A stretch of 64,000 nucleotides of DNA, taken from contig NC_082596.1 in assembly GCF_030936135.1 (NCBI RefSeq), forward strand, positions 73,686,888-73,750,887. Reading direction: 5' to 3'. This document shows positions 37,311-50,950 of this stretch, piece by piece. Position 1 is the first letter of the stretch. Every line of letters begins with the position of its first letter. The DNA comes from Gavia stellata. Lineage: Eukaryota; Chordata; Aves; Gaviiformes; Gaviidae. The position numbers and the translations under genes are program-made. The notes under the pieces are model-generated. The model worked only from the letters and a program-made list of their open reading frames with translations, was not told where the DNA came from and ran no database searches.

Positions 37311-37316
37311 TTTATT
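37311..37316 (-). terminator. Candidate distal RPRD1A polyadenylation signal
   Basis: AATAAA on the - strand (TTTATT on +), the farthest one before the intergenic segment. Cleavage would fall at about 37,285-37,300. Confidence 0.35.
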
Positions 37317-39610
37317 CTATTAAATATGAAAGAGAGTACATACAGGTGTTATTTTTGAGGACATAAATTACACAAGAATTACACGTTCTGTCAGAAAAGC
37401 ACAATAATGAAACATCTTTACATTTCAAACTTTCCTTGTTAGCTTTTAACAAATGAGTCTATTTCTGTTGCAAACAAGTAACAAGTGCTATTGAACTTTT
37501 GCAAATTCCCACAAAAACATCATGCTTAGTAGGATACTTTAAATATTGTAAAGATGAAATCAGAATTAGATTTCTAAATAACAAGATGGAAGAGATTTAC
37601 TACTTAATCAAGATAAATGACACACTGAAATAGGAGCCAAGACAAAATTGGTCATTCATTTAAAAAAATTCCACTTCAGACACTACATTTGAATCTGCTT
37701 TCTTTACTTGCAGGAATAGTCACTGTGATTATATGCATGAGTAATGAGCAGAACTGGCCCTAAATATTTATAAATGTAACCGTCATATTTTAGACGTGGT
37801 GGTTTTCTAGTTCACTAATTTTTCCACTGAAAAAACCCACACCCATGAATCTATTTGCTTACATTTCAAAAGGTTGAAATCCAGCTGTTCTGTAGAGGGC
37901 CAATCAAGCCTATGCATGACTTCGGTGTCTTCCACAGTCATCTGCACAGGAGACTACTGCATCCTACGTATGTATTTTGGGTTATCATTGAGGTACCAGA
38001 CTGAGTTACCACTGACTCGTGTGAGCAGTACTAGTCTGGGGAAGTCCTAACACGCTGTCTTTCTAAACTTCAGGAAAACAGGAATGTAGTTTTATCATAA
38101 TGAAAGCTCTCAGTTTGACATTCCAAAGACTAGTCAGATAAAATACATAACAAGCATGTAGTTTGGGTTTTGTTGCTAGGGATTAACTGAGGCATTTTAC
38201 TATATTAACATGAACATTAACTGAGTGAAACAGACAAGCTAATGTTACTGCAGGCTGTTGTTTCATTTTCAAAAGGAGTAATGAAACACAATTTCCAAGA
38301 ATGGTAATTTTTGCAACTAAGGCCTTCACATTTATTTTTAAAACCAGAGCAGTGGGGTGATATTCCTGATATCTTTCAAAACATTCTGCAAAAACACAGC
38401 TTGAGCCTGCAAACACTAGAACATACAAGCAGTCCCAGTGACCTCCAAGTTAAGCATTCTCATATGGCAAAGAGCTGCAGGATTGTCTTTGCTTTTTTCA
38501 AAGAATGCTCAATAAAAGTGCAATATAGTGAAGCAAATAATCTGATTATTATGCTTTTATTATTAGATGAAAAATGTTCAGATATTTTATAATTGTGCCT
38601 TTTGTAGGGTGGGCATTCTGGTTTGAGTAGAGTCAGACCAGGCAGGGTACAGCCACCCATCTTCTTTCCCAGGGTGGTAACCCCCCAAAGCAGTTCTATT
38701 GTATAATCCCATCTACAGCTAAAACGTTGTGCCTCCCAGAGTTTCACACTGTTATTTCTGTTTTGACAAAAGTTGACATTTGTTTTGCTTTTCATTTCCA
38801 CTCAGGCATGTTCTCTGTTTTAGTTCCTAGGCACCCTTCCTTTCCCCACCCAGACTCTTTTCTTCCTGAGATGTCAGAAATATGTATGTTAAGCTTTGGA
38901 ACCTGAGAATTTGGAGGTATTTTTTGATACTACAGGGCTGCATTTCTATCGTATCATGTTATCTCCTGCTATACTATTACAGTTACAATATAAATCTTCT
39001 AACTAGTTGATACCTGATGCCTTTCCCATATAAATAAAAAACAATGTACCATTCAGCCACTAATATATGACACTTGCTATAAGAGTGACCTTTACGTTCC
39101 ACAAATCCTCTTTTCCAAATAAATGTTGAGGGATCATTTCCAAAAACCCAGCTATGAAATACTCCTTGAAGTAAACCATTTCACAGTAAAATAAAGAAAA
39201 ATATATCCAGAAAATAGCACTCTCTCAAAATTAAAACTTATATACAGCAAGAAGAAGTTGAGATTTTTCCTCATTCTTTTATCAGTTCTACATTATCTGT
39301 AGATAAGCAACATTACCACTACGAGTTATGAATAGGAAAAACAAGTCTAGTGAAGTAAGTGTTGTGTCTTTTTTAATACTCTTGAGAGATGAAGAAAATT
39401 CAGCATTCAACTTTATCATTATAATTATTTTTAATTAAGGTAGCAAAAGACTGCTTAAGCTTAATTCCCTATGGTTTTGAGTATCCAAGACTTCGATCCT
39501 TTAATTCACCCTAAACAAGCCATGCCGCTGCACTGACAATCACCTCTGGGTACAAATTAAGTTTTCCATAGATGGGATTCAACCATGAATTCACTGTTTA
39601 TCCTTCTTGG

Positions 39611-39623
39611 TTTATTATTTATT
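39611..39623 (-). terminator. Candidate proximal RPRD1A polyadenylation signals
   Basis: Two overlapping minus-strand AATAAA hexamers (39,618-39,623 and 39,611-39,616) lie about 2.2 kb after the stop codon and could give a shorter 3' UTR. Confidence 0.35.
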
Positions 39624-41818
39624 ATTCTTAATGGATTAAGCTGTTTTAATAATTATTAGAAATTTGGTGCTATTCTTTAGCAAAACTGAACATAAACTGC
39701 TACTGTAATGCACATACATGCATACATGAATTTATGAGCTGAGTTTAACGTACTAGAAAAGAAATATTTAAAATATCAAAATTGTGCCTGAACATTCATT
39801 TTCTTATCAAGAATCTCTGCTGAAAAGATGCCAATAAGTGTTATTTAATTTTACATATTAGACTTAAACTAAAGAAACACCCCTCTGGATTCATTCTAGT
39901 TTTTTCCTATGAAGTGGAAAATTGCCACTCAAAACTTACAAATGTTTGGACAGCTAGTGAGCTCTGATGAACTATTTTCAGGATTCTTATCTATCAGTCC
40001 AAATTTTTGATGAAATTCATATTCTACATTGTATGCTATGGAATGCTATGTCAACAGCTTGTATTTTAATTTTGGGGTGTTTTTTACCTACTTAACTGAG
40101 GTCTAATTCATGGCAACTTCCATGAGAAAAGATAGTTGGACTGAGGTGCTTATGTCCAAGTGTAACTAGTTTAGAGAGAAAGATTATTCTCCATTCACAT
40201 CCAACAAGTATTCTAGCTATTAGCCTTGCAGACATCAACAACAAGTGACAGATCACTACCTTCAATAATTTCACTCCAGCACTATTTTGAATCGTTGTGT
40301 TTTTTAAAAAGGAAGAATAGATTTTTTTAAAGAATTTGCTTTCATGTGAGAAGGAGTGTTAAACTTGTAAACTGTGAACTTAACTGATGCAAAACAATGC
40401 CTGACAAGTGCAAATGAATGAAATGCTATCATTAAATACTCCAATGATATATCTAACTCAAACACCTGCAGCCCAATTTTAAGGCCATCGAAATGCCAAA
40501 GGTACAGGTAGGCATTTTTTTAAATCACTCAACAATTACATGCCTAATTCTGATTGACTGAAAAGTCTAAACTTTCTGGCAATCTGCTAGATGCCTGTCT
40601 GTATCTTTAAATTTTTAAGTGAACTTAAAAGCTGGTACATAGTATGGTAACAAGGACTTTTCACAAAGTCAGCTACCTGCAGACAAATACCACGTTTTTG
40701 CCATGCAAAGGACTTTTTTAAAAACAGACATTCGGCAATAATTTTCCAGAGTTTAACTTATACACAGGCTTGAACTGTCTGCTCCTGTTCTGTGAGAAAA
40801 GACAATCAAGATCTAGAAATGTTTGCTGGAGCAGGTGGAGGTGGGAGGCTGGAAGCCAATGCTGGCCTCCAGGGTTTCTCAGTGGAAGAGGATGTACAGC
40901 ATGGCTGGATCATTGTGTTGCTGCATGTATGGATCATACATAGAATTGTCAAATTTTAATAATGGACATTTAACAATAGGGACAATTTAGAGAATGACCT
41001 TTCAATTTAATTAAAGCTGTAAAATGGCTTCGCATTTCTGGTATTAACCTTTTTAGATGGAGACAGATGTTCCAGAAAGGGATTAGAGTACAGATGAATG
41101 GTCCCTCAATTTAGAAACTAAGCAGCTGTAAAAAGAAAGTTACAATTTTGAAACATAATTAAACTTGTTGATTGTATAATTTCTTATGCTGACTTCTAAA
41201 TGATACTAAAATATTGCAATATTTTGAGTCATTTAAAGATCGGCTAACATATGCATCTGTAACATGATTTATGTTTTCCAAGACAAAATTGGTTACTCAC
41301 ATGTACTTCAAAAAACCCACCTGACTTGTTTTGGGATTTGGTAATTTAAATGTAATGGGCAGTAAGATCACTTTTAACTTTGCGTTAAATTGCATCAACC
41401 TTCCTGCAAACATAAGCTTGTGATTTCCACGTTTCACTCTCTCCCTAGCAACTGAAATGTCTCAAGTTAGAAGTATACGCTGATAATATGTTGATCTACA
41501 TTAAATATAGGGTACATAAGAAAAATCTTAGCATGTTTTTTACAGGGCACCCAACTAAAATCTTTACAAAAGATAAGTTAATTATCCATTCTTCAATGTA
41601 ATAGACACAGATGCCACTTTTATAAACGTACCCTTATGTTCACTTGCCAATAAAATAGTAAACAAATCAACTTTTTAAACCATTTTTTATAAATTATTAG
41701 AGTATTTTTACTGACACTCTCCAACAATATACAAAAATAATACTACAAGAGTACCAATCAGTCTGACCTACCCCTCATTTCACAGAAAAATAGAGGTTAT
41801 GGAAGGATGTTCTTGTAA

Positions 41819-41968
41819 TCAATCATCGCTGTAGATGTCTCCTGCAAATGGTAGGTGTACGTGGCTGCCCGTGACATTGGGAAGTCGAGACAGATCAGGC
41901 AGGTTCTGGATGCGTGACCTGAGTTCTTTCCGTACCTGGGACACTCTGGCTAGTTTGCGTTTGTACTC
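41819..41968 (-). CDS. RPRD1A: RPRD1A terminal coding exon (regulator of RNA polymerase II CTD)
   Basis: On the - strand, exactly 50 codons run from a GCATTACAG acceptor (AG at 41,969-41,970) to TGA at 41,819-41,821. The peptide starts E-Y-K-R-K-L-A-R-V-S, passes through LPDLSRLPNVTGSH and ends HLPFAGDIYSDD. It matches the human RPRD1A C-terminus as I recall it with only a few substitutions (for example Glu to Asp near the end). RPRD1A (p15RS) is a nuclear protein with an N-terminal CTD-interacting domain and a C-terminal coiled coil. It binds Ser2/Ser7-phosphorylated Pol II CTD and helps RPAP2 remove Ser5 phosphate. Only the end of the coiled coil and the tail lie here. The convergent arrangement with C18orf21 agrees with human gene order. 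Confidence 0.95.
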   Translation of the reverse strand, partial: EYKRKLARVSQVRKELRSRIQNLPDLSRLPNVTGSHVHLPFAGDIYSDD

Positions 41969-43907
41969 CTGTAATGCAGAAGAATTCAACATGAGACTCT
42001 TTTGCTAATAGCATCCCTACTATTTACTGCACTTGACATTTTCTAAAGAAAGTATTCCTTCTGCGAGTTAGATGACTAAACATCCTTTAATAGGTGAGAA
42101 CCCGGAGAACTGGGTATTCTGGAGGCAGAGGTATCAGCTCTAGCATTTTCTCAGCATCTGACTTTGGAAGCATAGCCATGGGATTTTTTTGCTTTGTATT
42201 GTAAGTACATAAACGCTAAACAAGGAAGAAAATCCCAGTTAACACAACAACACACGTTTCTCCATGTGACTAATAGAATGGGATTACTCTTAGAAACTGT
42301 ATTAAAGATAATCGATACGCATACTCTACCACTCACAGAGTACAGGAGGATAAACTTACTGATATCAAAGAAGGTACTCTCAGCTCATACGGATGAAAGA
42401 ATAAAAACCAACCAAATACCACCTAATCAGCCCTGTTGATCAACCCCACCAAGCTAATCAATCATAAGTATTTTGTATTAACTTTTATAACAAAACAATA
42501 TTGTATCAGTACATTTATGGATCTAACCCTGAGTTTTCAGAAACTTTTTGAACTGGGGACTTAGGATTTCACATTGTGTTGGAATACAGGTCAAAATACT
42601 CGTAGTTCATGTATTCAATGATTACGAGGCACTTTTCATATGAAACAATATTATACAAGATAAAGTATTTAACATTGTAAACCAGTGGATTAGAATATAG
42701 TTAGTGCTCACCTATTAAGAATATGAGACATAATGGAGAATAATACCAGCTTGTATAAAATGAAAACAGTTATTCCAAAATGTAGGAAGATTAGGGTACA
42801 ATTTACAGGAATATTTACATTTTAAAAACTTGGAAACACATGTCTTTGGAGAACAGAAGAGACTAAGCATTAGCAGGCAAAGCGTCACTTCATGAAAATA
42901 TATTTTAATTCACAACATATCAAATGCAGATGCTTTTGAGCATGGCTGCAGGTTTTGCTGCAGCCGGGGAATGGCTGGAAATAACAAGAAATAGTTAACC
43001 TACAAGTTGGATAATCAGCCCGTGGATAACCAAGATCTCATTATTATAGCCACTTCCAAATAGTAGTGGGGAAAAAAATCTACATCATCCTGTAAAAGTG
43101 CCAAATATAAACACTTGAAAGTTCCAGCAAGTATAAAAACACTGTGCAAATGTCTATAAAAGATAACAATCATGCTATTTACAAGGTCTAAACATAATTT
43201 TAAACATTTTTCTATACTGTTAATAGGATGGAGTAAAAAGGAAGACCAATGAAAAGACCTTTTGGTAGTAGAACCCAATACAGTAGTACAAATGTTAAAT
43301 ACCTGGGGCATGATCAAGATTATTGGACAAGGTCCAACACATATAAAAACACAGTTTGTGACTCTTAGTGGCAGTGTGGCCTTCTTACCAAGGGCAGTAA
43401 CAGAACCACAAGAAATCTTAAATTCTTAATGAGAAGGTAATGCATAGCTAAAAAAATGAATAATTAAATCTTCACATAAAAGGAGAGAAAAAAGTGTCCC
43501 TGAATTAGGATCATAAATTCCTTGGTATAATTTGTATTTAAAAATTAAATGTTACATACAGTTCAGAGTTTTATGAAATACTAAACACAGTGAAAACACT
43601 ACAGATGCCTAGTCAGCAGAACTGTAAACACTTGGTGACGGTACACAGGGCAAAGCAGCATTCCTTTTATGATAGAGATCACCCAAAGTCTTACAACTGA
43701 AAGTCCCGTGGTCCTAGGAAAACTGTCACTTGCTCACATTTGGCCAAAACTTTGGCACAAGTGACTTCAGGACGTGGCTGTGGAAATGAACGGCTGTATC
43801 CTGATACTGTATCCTTACAGTAATGCCCAAAGGCCACAAATACTTTACTATTTCATATCTAATATTACAGCAGCATCCACAGGTCTCAGTGAGCTGATTC
43901 TGTGCAA

Positions 43908-44100
43908 GAATCATAGTCACAGAGTCATTAAGGTTGGAAAAGACCTGTAAGATCATCAAGTCCAACAATCAACCCAACACCACCATGCCCATTAAACCAT
44001 GTCCTGCAATGCCACATCCACACGTTCCTTGAACACCTTCAGTGATGGTGACTGCACCACTTCCCTGGGCAGCCTGTCCTTTGCCAGCATGTAAAAAGCC
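43908..44100 (-). mobile_element. CR1 3' fragment, minus orientation
   Basis: The + strand begins AGAATCATAGTCACAGAGTC, the reverse complement of the CR1 terminal 8-bp repeats. It continues AAGGTTGGAAAAGACCTGTA, AGATCATCAAGTCCAACAAT, then CACCATGCCCATTAAACCATG and TTCCCTGGGCAGCCTGTCC. It is 5'-truncated. It lies in the sense orientation of the RPRD1A transcript. Confidence 0.92.
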
Positions 44101-45047
44101 AGTAACAGAATACTTCTTGGCCTTCTCACTATCTATTTTAGTCCAGATTGCAGAGATATACTACTGACTATTATTTCAGGGAATAGATTTTAATGTCAAA
44201 GATAAATTTCATTGTTTAGTAAAACTAACAATTTGGCAATATACAGAACACTAGTTAACCAGAATCACTATTTTCAGAAGTAGGATGGCTGGAGAGTGAG
44301 CATTGGGCAACGAGGGCTTTGAGCAAGCTTGAAGCTAGGACACCTGGCCTCTGTTGTGAAAGACGTACTGCTGTACAGAAGAGGATGAGTTGAACTGTAA
44401 GCAGAATCAAAACACTCAAAAGGCCCAAAATTAGTAAAAGAAATTAACTATAAAATCATTCCAGCAGTTAATTCTTGTAAATGGTGTTTGAATCAGCTGA
44501 ATCCTGACTAAGTTCTTTGTCTGTCAACAAAGAATGTGAAGCAGCAAATCAGTGTCCCTTCATAAGCTCGAAGCATGATGCTAGGCAAATACGCACAGAT
44601 CACACTTAGCAGGTATATGCTCTCAAGACTTGACTCCAAAATCTGAAATGTGCCTTAAATCAGATTGCCAGTTGCTTGACTCCATTAAAATTCCCTTTAG
44701 CTGATAATAAATCATTTCCATAGTAACATCACATTTCTGACATCCAGCATTTTCCATATAAATTTTGCCTGGGACTTGTTGCCTAGTGAATATCAGCTTG
44801 ATCAATATTACCAACAGTAGGCTCCTTTTTCTCACTAAGGAAAATGTTCTCATAAATTTGGTCTTCCATATAGTACAGTCATCTTCCTCTTGCCAACAAC
44901 TTTAGCATAATGCACGCTCTCAGGGAATAAAATCTTGTTCCTTGTGCCCTCTCAGAAATGGAGATCTCTGAGAAAGTTTGCTCAAGGTTGTTACTATAAA
45001 ACTAGAGTAAATAAAAAATTACGTAAGATTTTATAACTCATTATATT

Positions 45048-45077
45048 ATTGATGCAGTATAAATTGATGCAGTATAA
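45048..45077 (+). repeat. Perfect 15-bp tandem duplication
   Basis: ATTGATGCAGTATAA occurs twice without a break (45,048-45,062 and 45,063-45,077). It is identical, so it is probably recent and may vary between individuals. Confidence 0.9.
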
Positions 45078-47454
45078 GCTACAGAATGCAATTTTAACAC
45101 AATTTTGGTAATCCAAAGCATATGTGAGATCTGCAACTACAGGTTAGATGTCCATGAAAATCCTCCCCCACAAGCAGAAATATTATTCACCTTATCCAGA
45201 GCACCTCATTTTCCATGACACTCCCCAAACCATTCTAGAAATCACTGGAAATGTCCAGTTTTCATGAGTGGTAAGCAAATTCAAAAGAGGGCTGCTTTTC
45301 AAGTACAGTGACTTAGCAGTTTTGAGGTACTTTCAGAGAGGCTGCTTTTCACCATTTGATTCTATTTAAAATCACTAGTCACTTCTGAAAGGGTTTGCTT
45401 ATATACTTTTAAGGCTGCTGATACAGTCCTGGCATTAGCTAACTAGTCCTGGACTGTTGGAATACAAGTATCAAGCACTCATTATCAACACTACTTGTTA
45501 TATGTACAGCCTTTATTACTTTATCATAATAGCAATTATAGTAATATGATTAGTAATACTGCATATAGCAGTACTAGTAATCATAATAGCATGTACCTGC
45601 AACTTTTTTCCTCAGTGTATACGTTGAGAGTGTGACTTAATTAAAGCAGAGGAGTGGGAATGGGGATATCTAGGCGTTATTTCTGATATTGTTGGTCCAT
45701 TAGAATGCTGTATACTATATAACCAAGTAACAATTTACCCATATTGTTGACACTTCTAACTGCAGAAATCCTCATGGAGAATTTCAATTTCATTATGTTG
45801 ATTTTAAGATATACTTCAAACTACCCCTATGTAAATGAGACAAGATTCAAGCTACTTACTTCAAACAGTCAAGGACAGGCAGAAGTATGATGCTTTCTTT
45901 TGCTACACTGAGCATAATTTGTATTGCTTGATACCTATGGAGAACCTTACTCTTGGGACATATGCCAACCTGATGTACAGAATTAAAGTCTCTTCAATTT
46001 CTTCAGTGGTCTAAGATAACACTACTTTCAAGCAGTAAGTTTTTGTACTTCCAGTCATAAAAGTAGGTTTATGAGATAATTAGAAGAACTTACTTTGCTC
46101 ATTAGAATTCCACTGATTACCGTAGTTTCCATTACTTGACAGTGTAGAATATGGATATTTTGTGAAAGCAATGCTAACAACATATGGATTCCACACCTAG
46201 ATTAACGGTAATTCTCTATCAAGTAAGTACTAGGCAAAAAAGCCAAATAATTTTTGATTAGACACTACAATCATCATGAATAATAAAAATGTGGGCAGGC
46301 CAAACAGGCAGTGTACTGCAGAGAATATGTTCCCTTCCAGCTGAAATAGATCTTAATATAGAGTTTCTGCAATCACTGTAGAGATGCTATAGCTAAAACA
46401 ACTTGAAACTTCATGGATAAGCTTTGAACCCTCATCTGATCACTAAGGCTATGGCATGCATCAAAACACTGTGTGGCAGAAAAAGTATAGCAAAGCGAAA
46501 GAAACAAAGTCTGATTCCAAAGCAAGAATAAAAGGTTTGCAGAAAACACAAATATTTAATCTGCACCCTTGTTAGCTACAGAAAGAAAGGTAAGGTGGAA
46601 ATCAATACTCTCAATACAGAAAAACAAAACTCAAAAGGCTTAAAAAGCTTTTAAGGTGTTGAGGCCACGCGTGTAGATCAGCATCCATGGCCTGTATGTA
46701 CATTGTATTTAAAACTGAGATCTCTGACTTTCTAGGTCCGCTCCAGCCTTCCAGTTTCAGATGCAGATGTCAGAGCTGTGTCACAGAGCAAAGGCTTCTC
46801 ACACGCTGTGTCCAACAGAACAGAAACCACTAGAAATCTTCAAAGGCTCAGACAAAGGCAAATGGCATGTGATACCCTGATATCTAGATTTTGGAGTTCA
46901 GAAATACAGTATTTGTTTATAGACTCCACCTTGTTAAAATCTAATGCCTCACCAAGTCTGAGTATTTTTCTGCAAGGAACACTGACAATTAGATTTGAAG
47001 GAGTCAGACAAGCCTCACTATCACTCTGGAAAACAGATAAGCAGGGTTAAATTTTGTGCAGCCTTTAAAAATCTGGCATAGCTCACGTTCTTCACCAGTA
47101 TGATTAAAGGCTCAACCTATTTACCAGTGTTAAGGATGAGCAAAACCCTGAAATAACTTTCATTTAAGATACCGAACAGAGACTGAACACATCTATATGC
47201 TTCACACACACACACAAAAGGTTGAAAAATCAAGGACAGTTATGACAAGCTTAGGAAAGGACTGACTTAGCTAACCTTCCATTACACATTTTGCCTGTTT
47301 ACTAGAAAACAGATTTTTGGAAGAAAGCTTCAACTTTCCAGTATGTTAGCATCTACCAGTTTTCCATTAGGTCTTAACACATTTAGAGCAAAATAAATAG
47401 CACTGAAGCAAAAAGCACCTACCTAGTGACTGCTTTGTTTATTCCTTATTGTTC

Positions 47455-47503
47455 TATGCATTGCTCCATGCATTACTTACTGTATGCATTACTCTGTATG
47501 CAG
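47455..47503 (+). repeat. Short degenerate TATGCATTACTC repeat
   Basis: TATGCATTGCTC (47,455-47,466), CATGCATTACTT (47,467-47,478), TATGCATTACTC (47,483-47,494) and a partial TATGCAG (from 47,497) follow one another. Each full copy contains the palindrome ATGCAT. Confidence 0.7.
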
Positions 47504-47999
47504 ATTTACTAATATTCTCATAGGTTTTCTAACAGCATACTTCACCATTACAAAACACAATTTATTCTTCAGAAAACATTTTTGAGCTGATAGATCAAAT
47601 TGAAATGCAACCTCTAATTTTGAGTATCCCATTTTTCTTAGTACTTAAAATTACCAGGAACTTAATGCTTCAAAGCAAGTTTTCTAAATTAAGTTAAAAT
47701 ATTAGAGACTCCTCATCCTGTCTGCAAATGAAGCAAGCGGAAGCAATGAACTCAGAAGTTTGAAACCCACAAACTAAATTAGTGACCATCTGGGGAAAGC
47801 TTGATTAAGTGACTTTGTCTACCATCAACTGTTATGCCATGGTACAGACAGGAATACACTGCAGATCTTGAAATCATAAATTCCTGAGTGCAGCAGTAGT
47901 AAATAGGAACAAAGCATTTTACCAGGATATTTCCCACCTGAAGGGTGACTATCAGAAATGTGAAGATCCTTGTGAAGTGGTCACAAACTATTCTTTCCA

Positions 48000-48850
48000 T
48001 TCCTTGAAAATGCAATTTCTTTGTCCAGCTCCTTCCAGCCTAAACCTGGATCTCAAATCTCGTTCACCCCAGTCTTGACTCCTGGTCTCCCATCTCCATT
48101 CCTTGAACACTGTTCCTAGAACAAACCTCTTTGTCCAGCAAGGCTTTTCAATGCCTCTCAGAGTCCTGTCATGCCTGTATTCACATGCAATACAAACTCA
48201 ACTGGTTTTTGCCTAAGTGTTTTTTTCCTTCCTTTCTGGCTCCGTATCTGAATTCCTCCCTCTCCAATCCTGGTCTGCACTTATCACTTTGTCTTATAGT
48301 TTTGGCTGTCGTCTGGTTCCAGTTCCAGCTATTTCTCCCCAGTCTTATACTCAGCCTGTCCCTGTTCTCTGCCTATATAATACCTCCATCAGATCTCTCT
48401 ATCACCTCATACTAGTTTTTGCTTCCATTCTCTTAGTCCAAAGGAATTCCTGTTCCTCCCATTTCAGTTCTACATGACATTATGCTTTTCTGGCCAGTCA
48501 TTCCCTTTCTTGTCATAGCCAGCTGATCTCCTATGCCATTCTTTACTGCAATGTCTAGTCCTGGATCCCTTCGTAATCTCTGCAGCCTCTGGTGCCAAGT
48601 TCCATGGGAACTTGTCCAAGTTTTGCATTCAAACCCATTGACTTCCACCTCCTCATTACTTAGACTCATGGGAGCCATGGGCAACCCACCCATGGAAGAA
48701 GTTCTCTGCTCTCACATCAGATGCTTGGCCCATGGTCAGCCTAGAGAACCACTGTATACAGTTGTAATTGCAGGAGAAGTCTTCTTTAGCTCAGGCTGGA
48801 AAACCCTTTGGCAGAGAAGCTCTTCATGCAAGTTAGAAAGGTTTTAAGAA
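48000..48850. other. Pyrimidine-rich, GC-richer block within the RPRD1A intron
   Basis: About 850 bases in which the + strand is strongly enriched in C and T with recurring CCAGTCTT, CTCCTGGTCTC and TTCCAGTTCC words. Base composition stands out from the AT-rich surroundings. Several overlapping frames are open because the sequence lacks purine-rich stop codons. I see no RT, LTR or CR1 motif. It may be an unidentified old repeat or a polypurine (- strand) tract. Confidence 0.4.
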
Positions 48851-50610
48851 ATCTCTGATGAGCATATTAAAAGTAAGATTTTTCCAAAAGCTTATAATTT
48901 CATTAAATGTAGGTTGATTTTCATTAGTATATCAAAATGCACGCCCCTGACAGAAAGGATTTCCCCATTCCATAATACTTTGAGAAAGAACATGAATTAC
49001 ATCATCTCAAAGAAAAGGTCATTTTTTAAGATTATTACAAACTTGTCCTCAGCTTTATTCTTGAAGATTGTGTTGACAAAAAGTTGGTCAATGTTTGGGA
49101 AAGTTAAAGAATAGAAAACAGGGACTTATAAGCTTAATTACCCAGAGTATTACTAGATTTACTTAGTTTATATTTACCTCCATTCAATCATAAAAGGTTC
49201 ACAGTGATGAATATTAATTTATAAAATAAATTACTACTTTAAAAGACTTTGATTTACTTAGAGAATCTCTACGGGACAATGATTTAATTTAAAGCATTTC
49301 AGGATGGCAGATACAAGCAGCAGCTTGAATGAAGGATGCCATTTGAGGTTAAATTTGGTCCCCTTGTGTTTTATTATCTGATACAGCATTTTTATCTGGT
49401 TGAAAATTTAGCCATTATAGTAAACTCAAAGCTACACACTTCCAAGAGATGCTTAAATTACACTGAAGTGTAAATTACACTTATGTTTCAAATCTTGGCT
49501 GACAGAATGAAGTTTTGGAGAACTTCTGATGACAAGCAGTCAGCCACTTCAGAACAATTCTGAGCAATTGTGCTCAAATATTCAAGTTGATACTCTATAC
49601 AGACACACTTACAAGGGATAAAGTAGAACAGTTTTGAAAATAAGAAAATAAAAAAGATGTCTGCAGGCTTAGAGATAGCTTCTTAAAGTTTCACCTATTC
49701 ACAAATGATCTGAAGGAAATCCAAATTAAAGGATATCAGGGATCAATTTTAAAGGAATATATGAACGAAAAATTTTGATGGTCTGTTAGAAAAAACATGC
49801 CTTTAGCAATGCATTTAAGAACAGTTGTGTAAAGTCTTCAGGCTCAAATATTTACTGTACCTAACAACTGAACTGTAAAAATTGCATATGTCAGACACAC
49901 ATTCCTCATTTCATGCAATCCTTGCCTGCAGGTCATTACAACAATCTCAGTTCCAACTTCAGATTCCACATCTTTCTAAAGCTAATGCTGTGCTTGTCGA
50001 ACCACAAAAATGTGGACTTTGATGTTCGTTACTTAACAGAGACAAACGGACATCTGAAAGTATGAAAATTCTGTAAAGCCAAGACGACATGTATCTATTT
50101 TGAAGATGAAAAGTGAACCTGAGAATGAAAAGTGACTACTGAAATGTGACTGCGGGGCACTAGGTAGGGGATTTATCTATAGCTAGCTAAGAGACAACTG
50201 TTTCAGATCTTTTTCTTTTGTCAAAGACAGATCTACATAAAGTAGAAGCATGAGACCTAGTTTTATTGCAGCAAGGCTAAGTACTAGTAGCAGTCTAATC
50301 CAAGCAGTAGAGAGCTTAAAGCAGGCTAATGTAGGTAGCTTTTGCAACTGCAGTGTAGAGCCACTCAGTGTTAACCTGTGAGCGACAAAGAAAATGAATG
50401 AGAAGTGTTTGAATCAAAAGTGTTTTATTGACCTGAGATTGGGTATTAGCTATATTTCAAGTGAAATAAATAAAAGTAATACAGAGAGAGGACCTCAGCT
50501 TTCTGCTACAGGTGAGCCCAGACTGTTGACCTTGTTCATTTAAGTGATCTATCAGTGCAGGTCTATCCGTGCAAAACAGGTCTTGGACATTTTGAACAAG
50601 CTCTTCAAAC

Positions 50611-50628
50611 TATTTATTTATTTATTTC
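50611..50628 (+). repeat. (TATT)n short microsatellite
   Basis: TATTTATTTATTTATTTC, about four copies of a tetranucleotide. Simple sequence. Confidence 0.8.
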
Positions 50629-50861
50629 TGTCTTTTATTTTCTCAGTTCATAAATGACTCCTATCCAACCTGAAGAAACCGCTGTGAAGGACAACCACCT
50701 TACAATTCCAGAACAGTCTTACCTGAAGAGCATGTGGCTATTTCTTAAAGAGGTTTTTAAAGAACGGTTCTCAAAATAAGCCAAGAAATGCCAGGCGGTC
50801 ATCCAATGTGTGTACACTCTAATAAATTTTATCAGCTAGATAGTTTTATTTTACACTTGTC

Positions 50862-50950
50862 AACTCATTCTCACAATTTCATTAAGTAGGTTGAAACATC
50901 CATTTTAGAGACATGGATTCTAAAGAAGAGGATTTAGTTACAGCTCAAAG
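50862..50950 (+). repeat. MIR-like SINE core fossil
   Basis: CTCACAATTTCATTAAGTAGG is followed by ATCCATTTTAGAGACATGGA and AAGAAGAGGATTTAGTTACA. This parallels the MIR core (TCACAAnnnnnTGAGGTAGG, CCATTTTACAGATGAGGAAA, GAGGTTAAGTGAC) in order and spacing. Many substitutions are present. Confidence 0.5.

Larger units (their letters stand above)
37290..41818 (-). other. RPRD1A: Probable RPRD1A 3' UTR
   Basis: Downstream of the RPRD1A stop in the gene's sense, the sequence is AT-rich and free of recognisable interspersed repeats for about 4.5 kb. Minus-strand AATAAA signals (TTTATT on +) occur at 39,618-39,623, 39,611-39,616, 38,556-38,561, 38,331-38,336 and 37,311-37,316, and the last of these would set the longest form. 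The extent is inferred, not seen. The frames at 38,183-38,801 and 40,092-40,274 are treated as chance. Confidence 0.4.
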
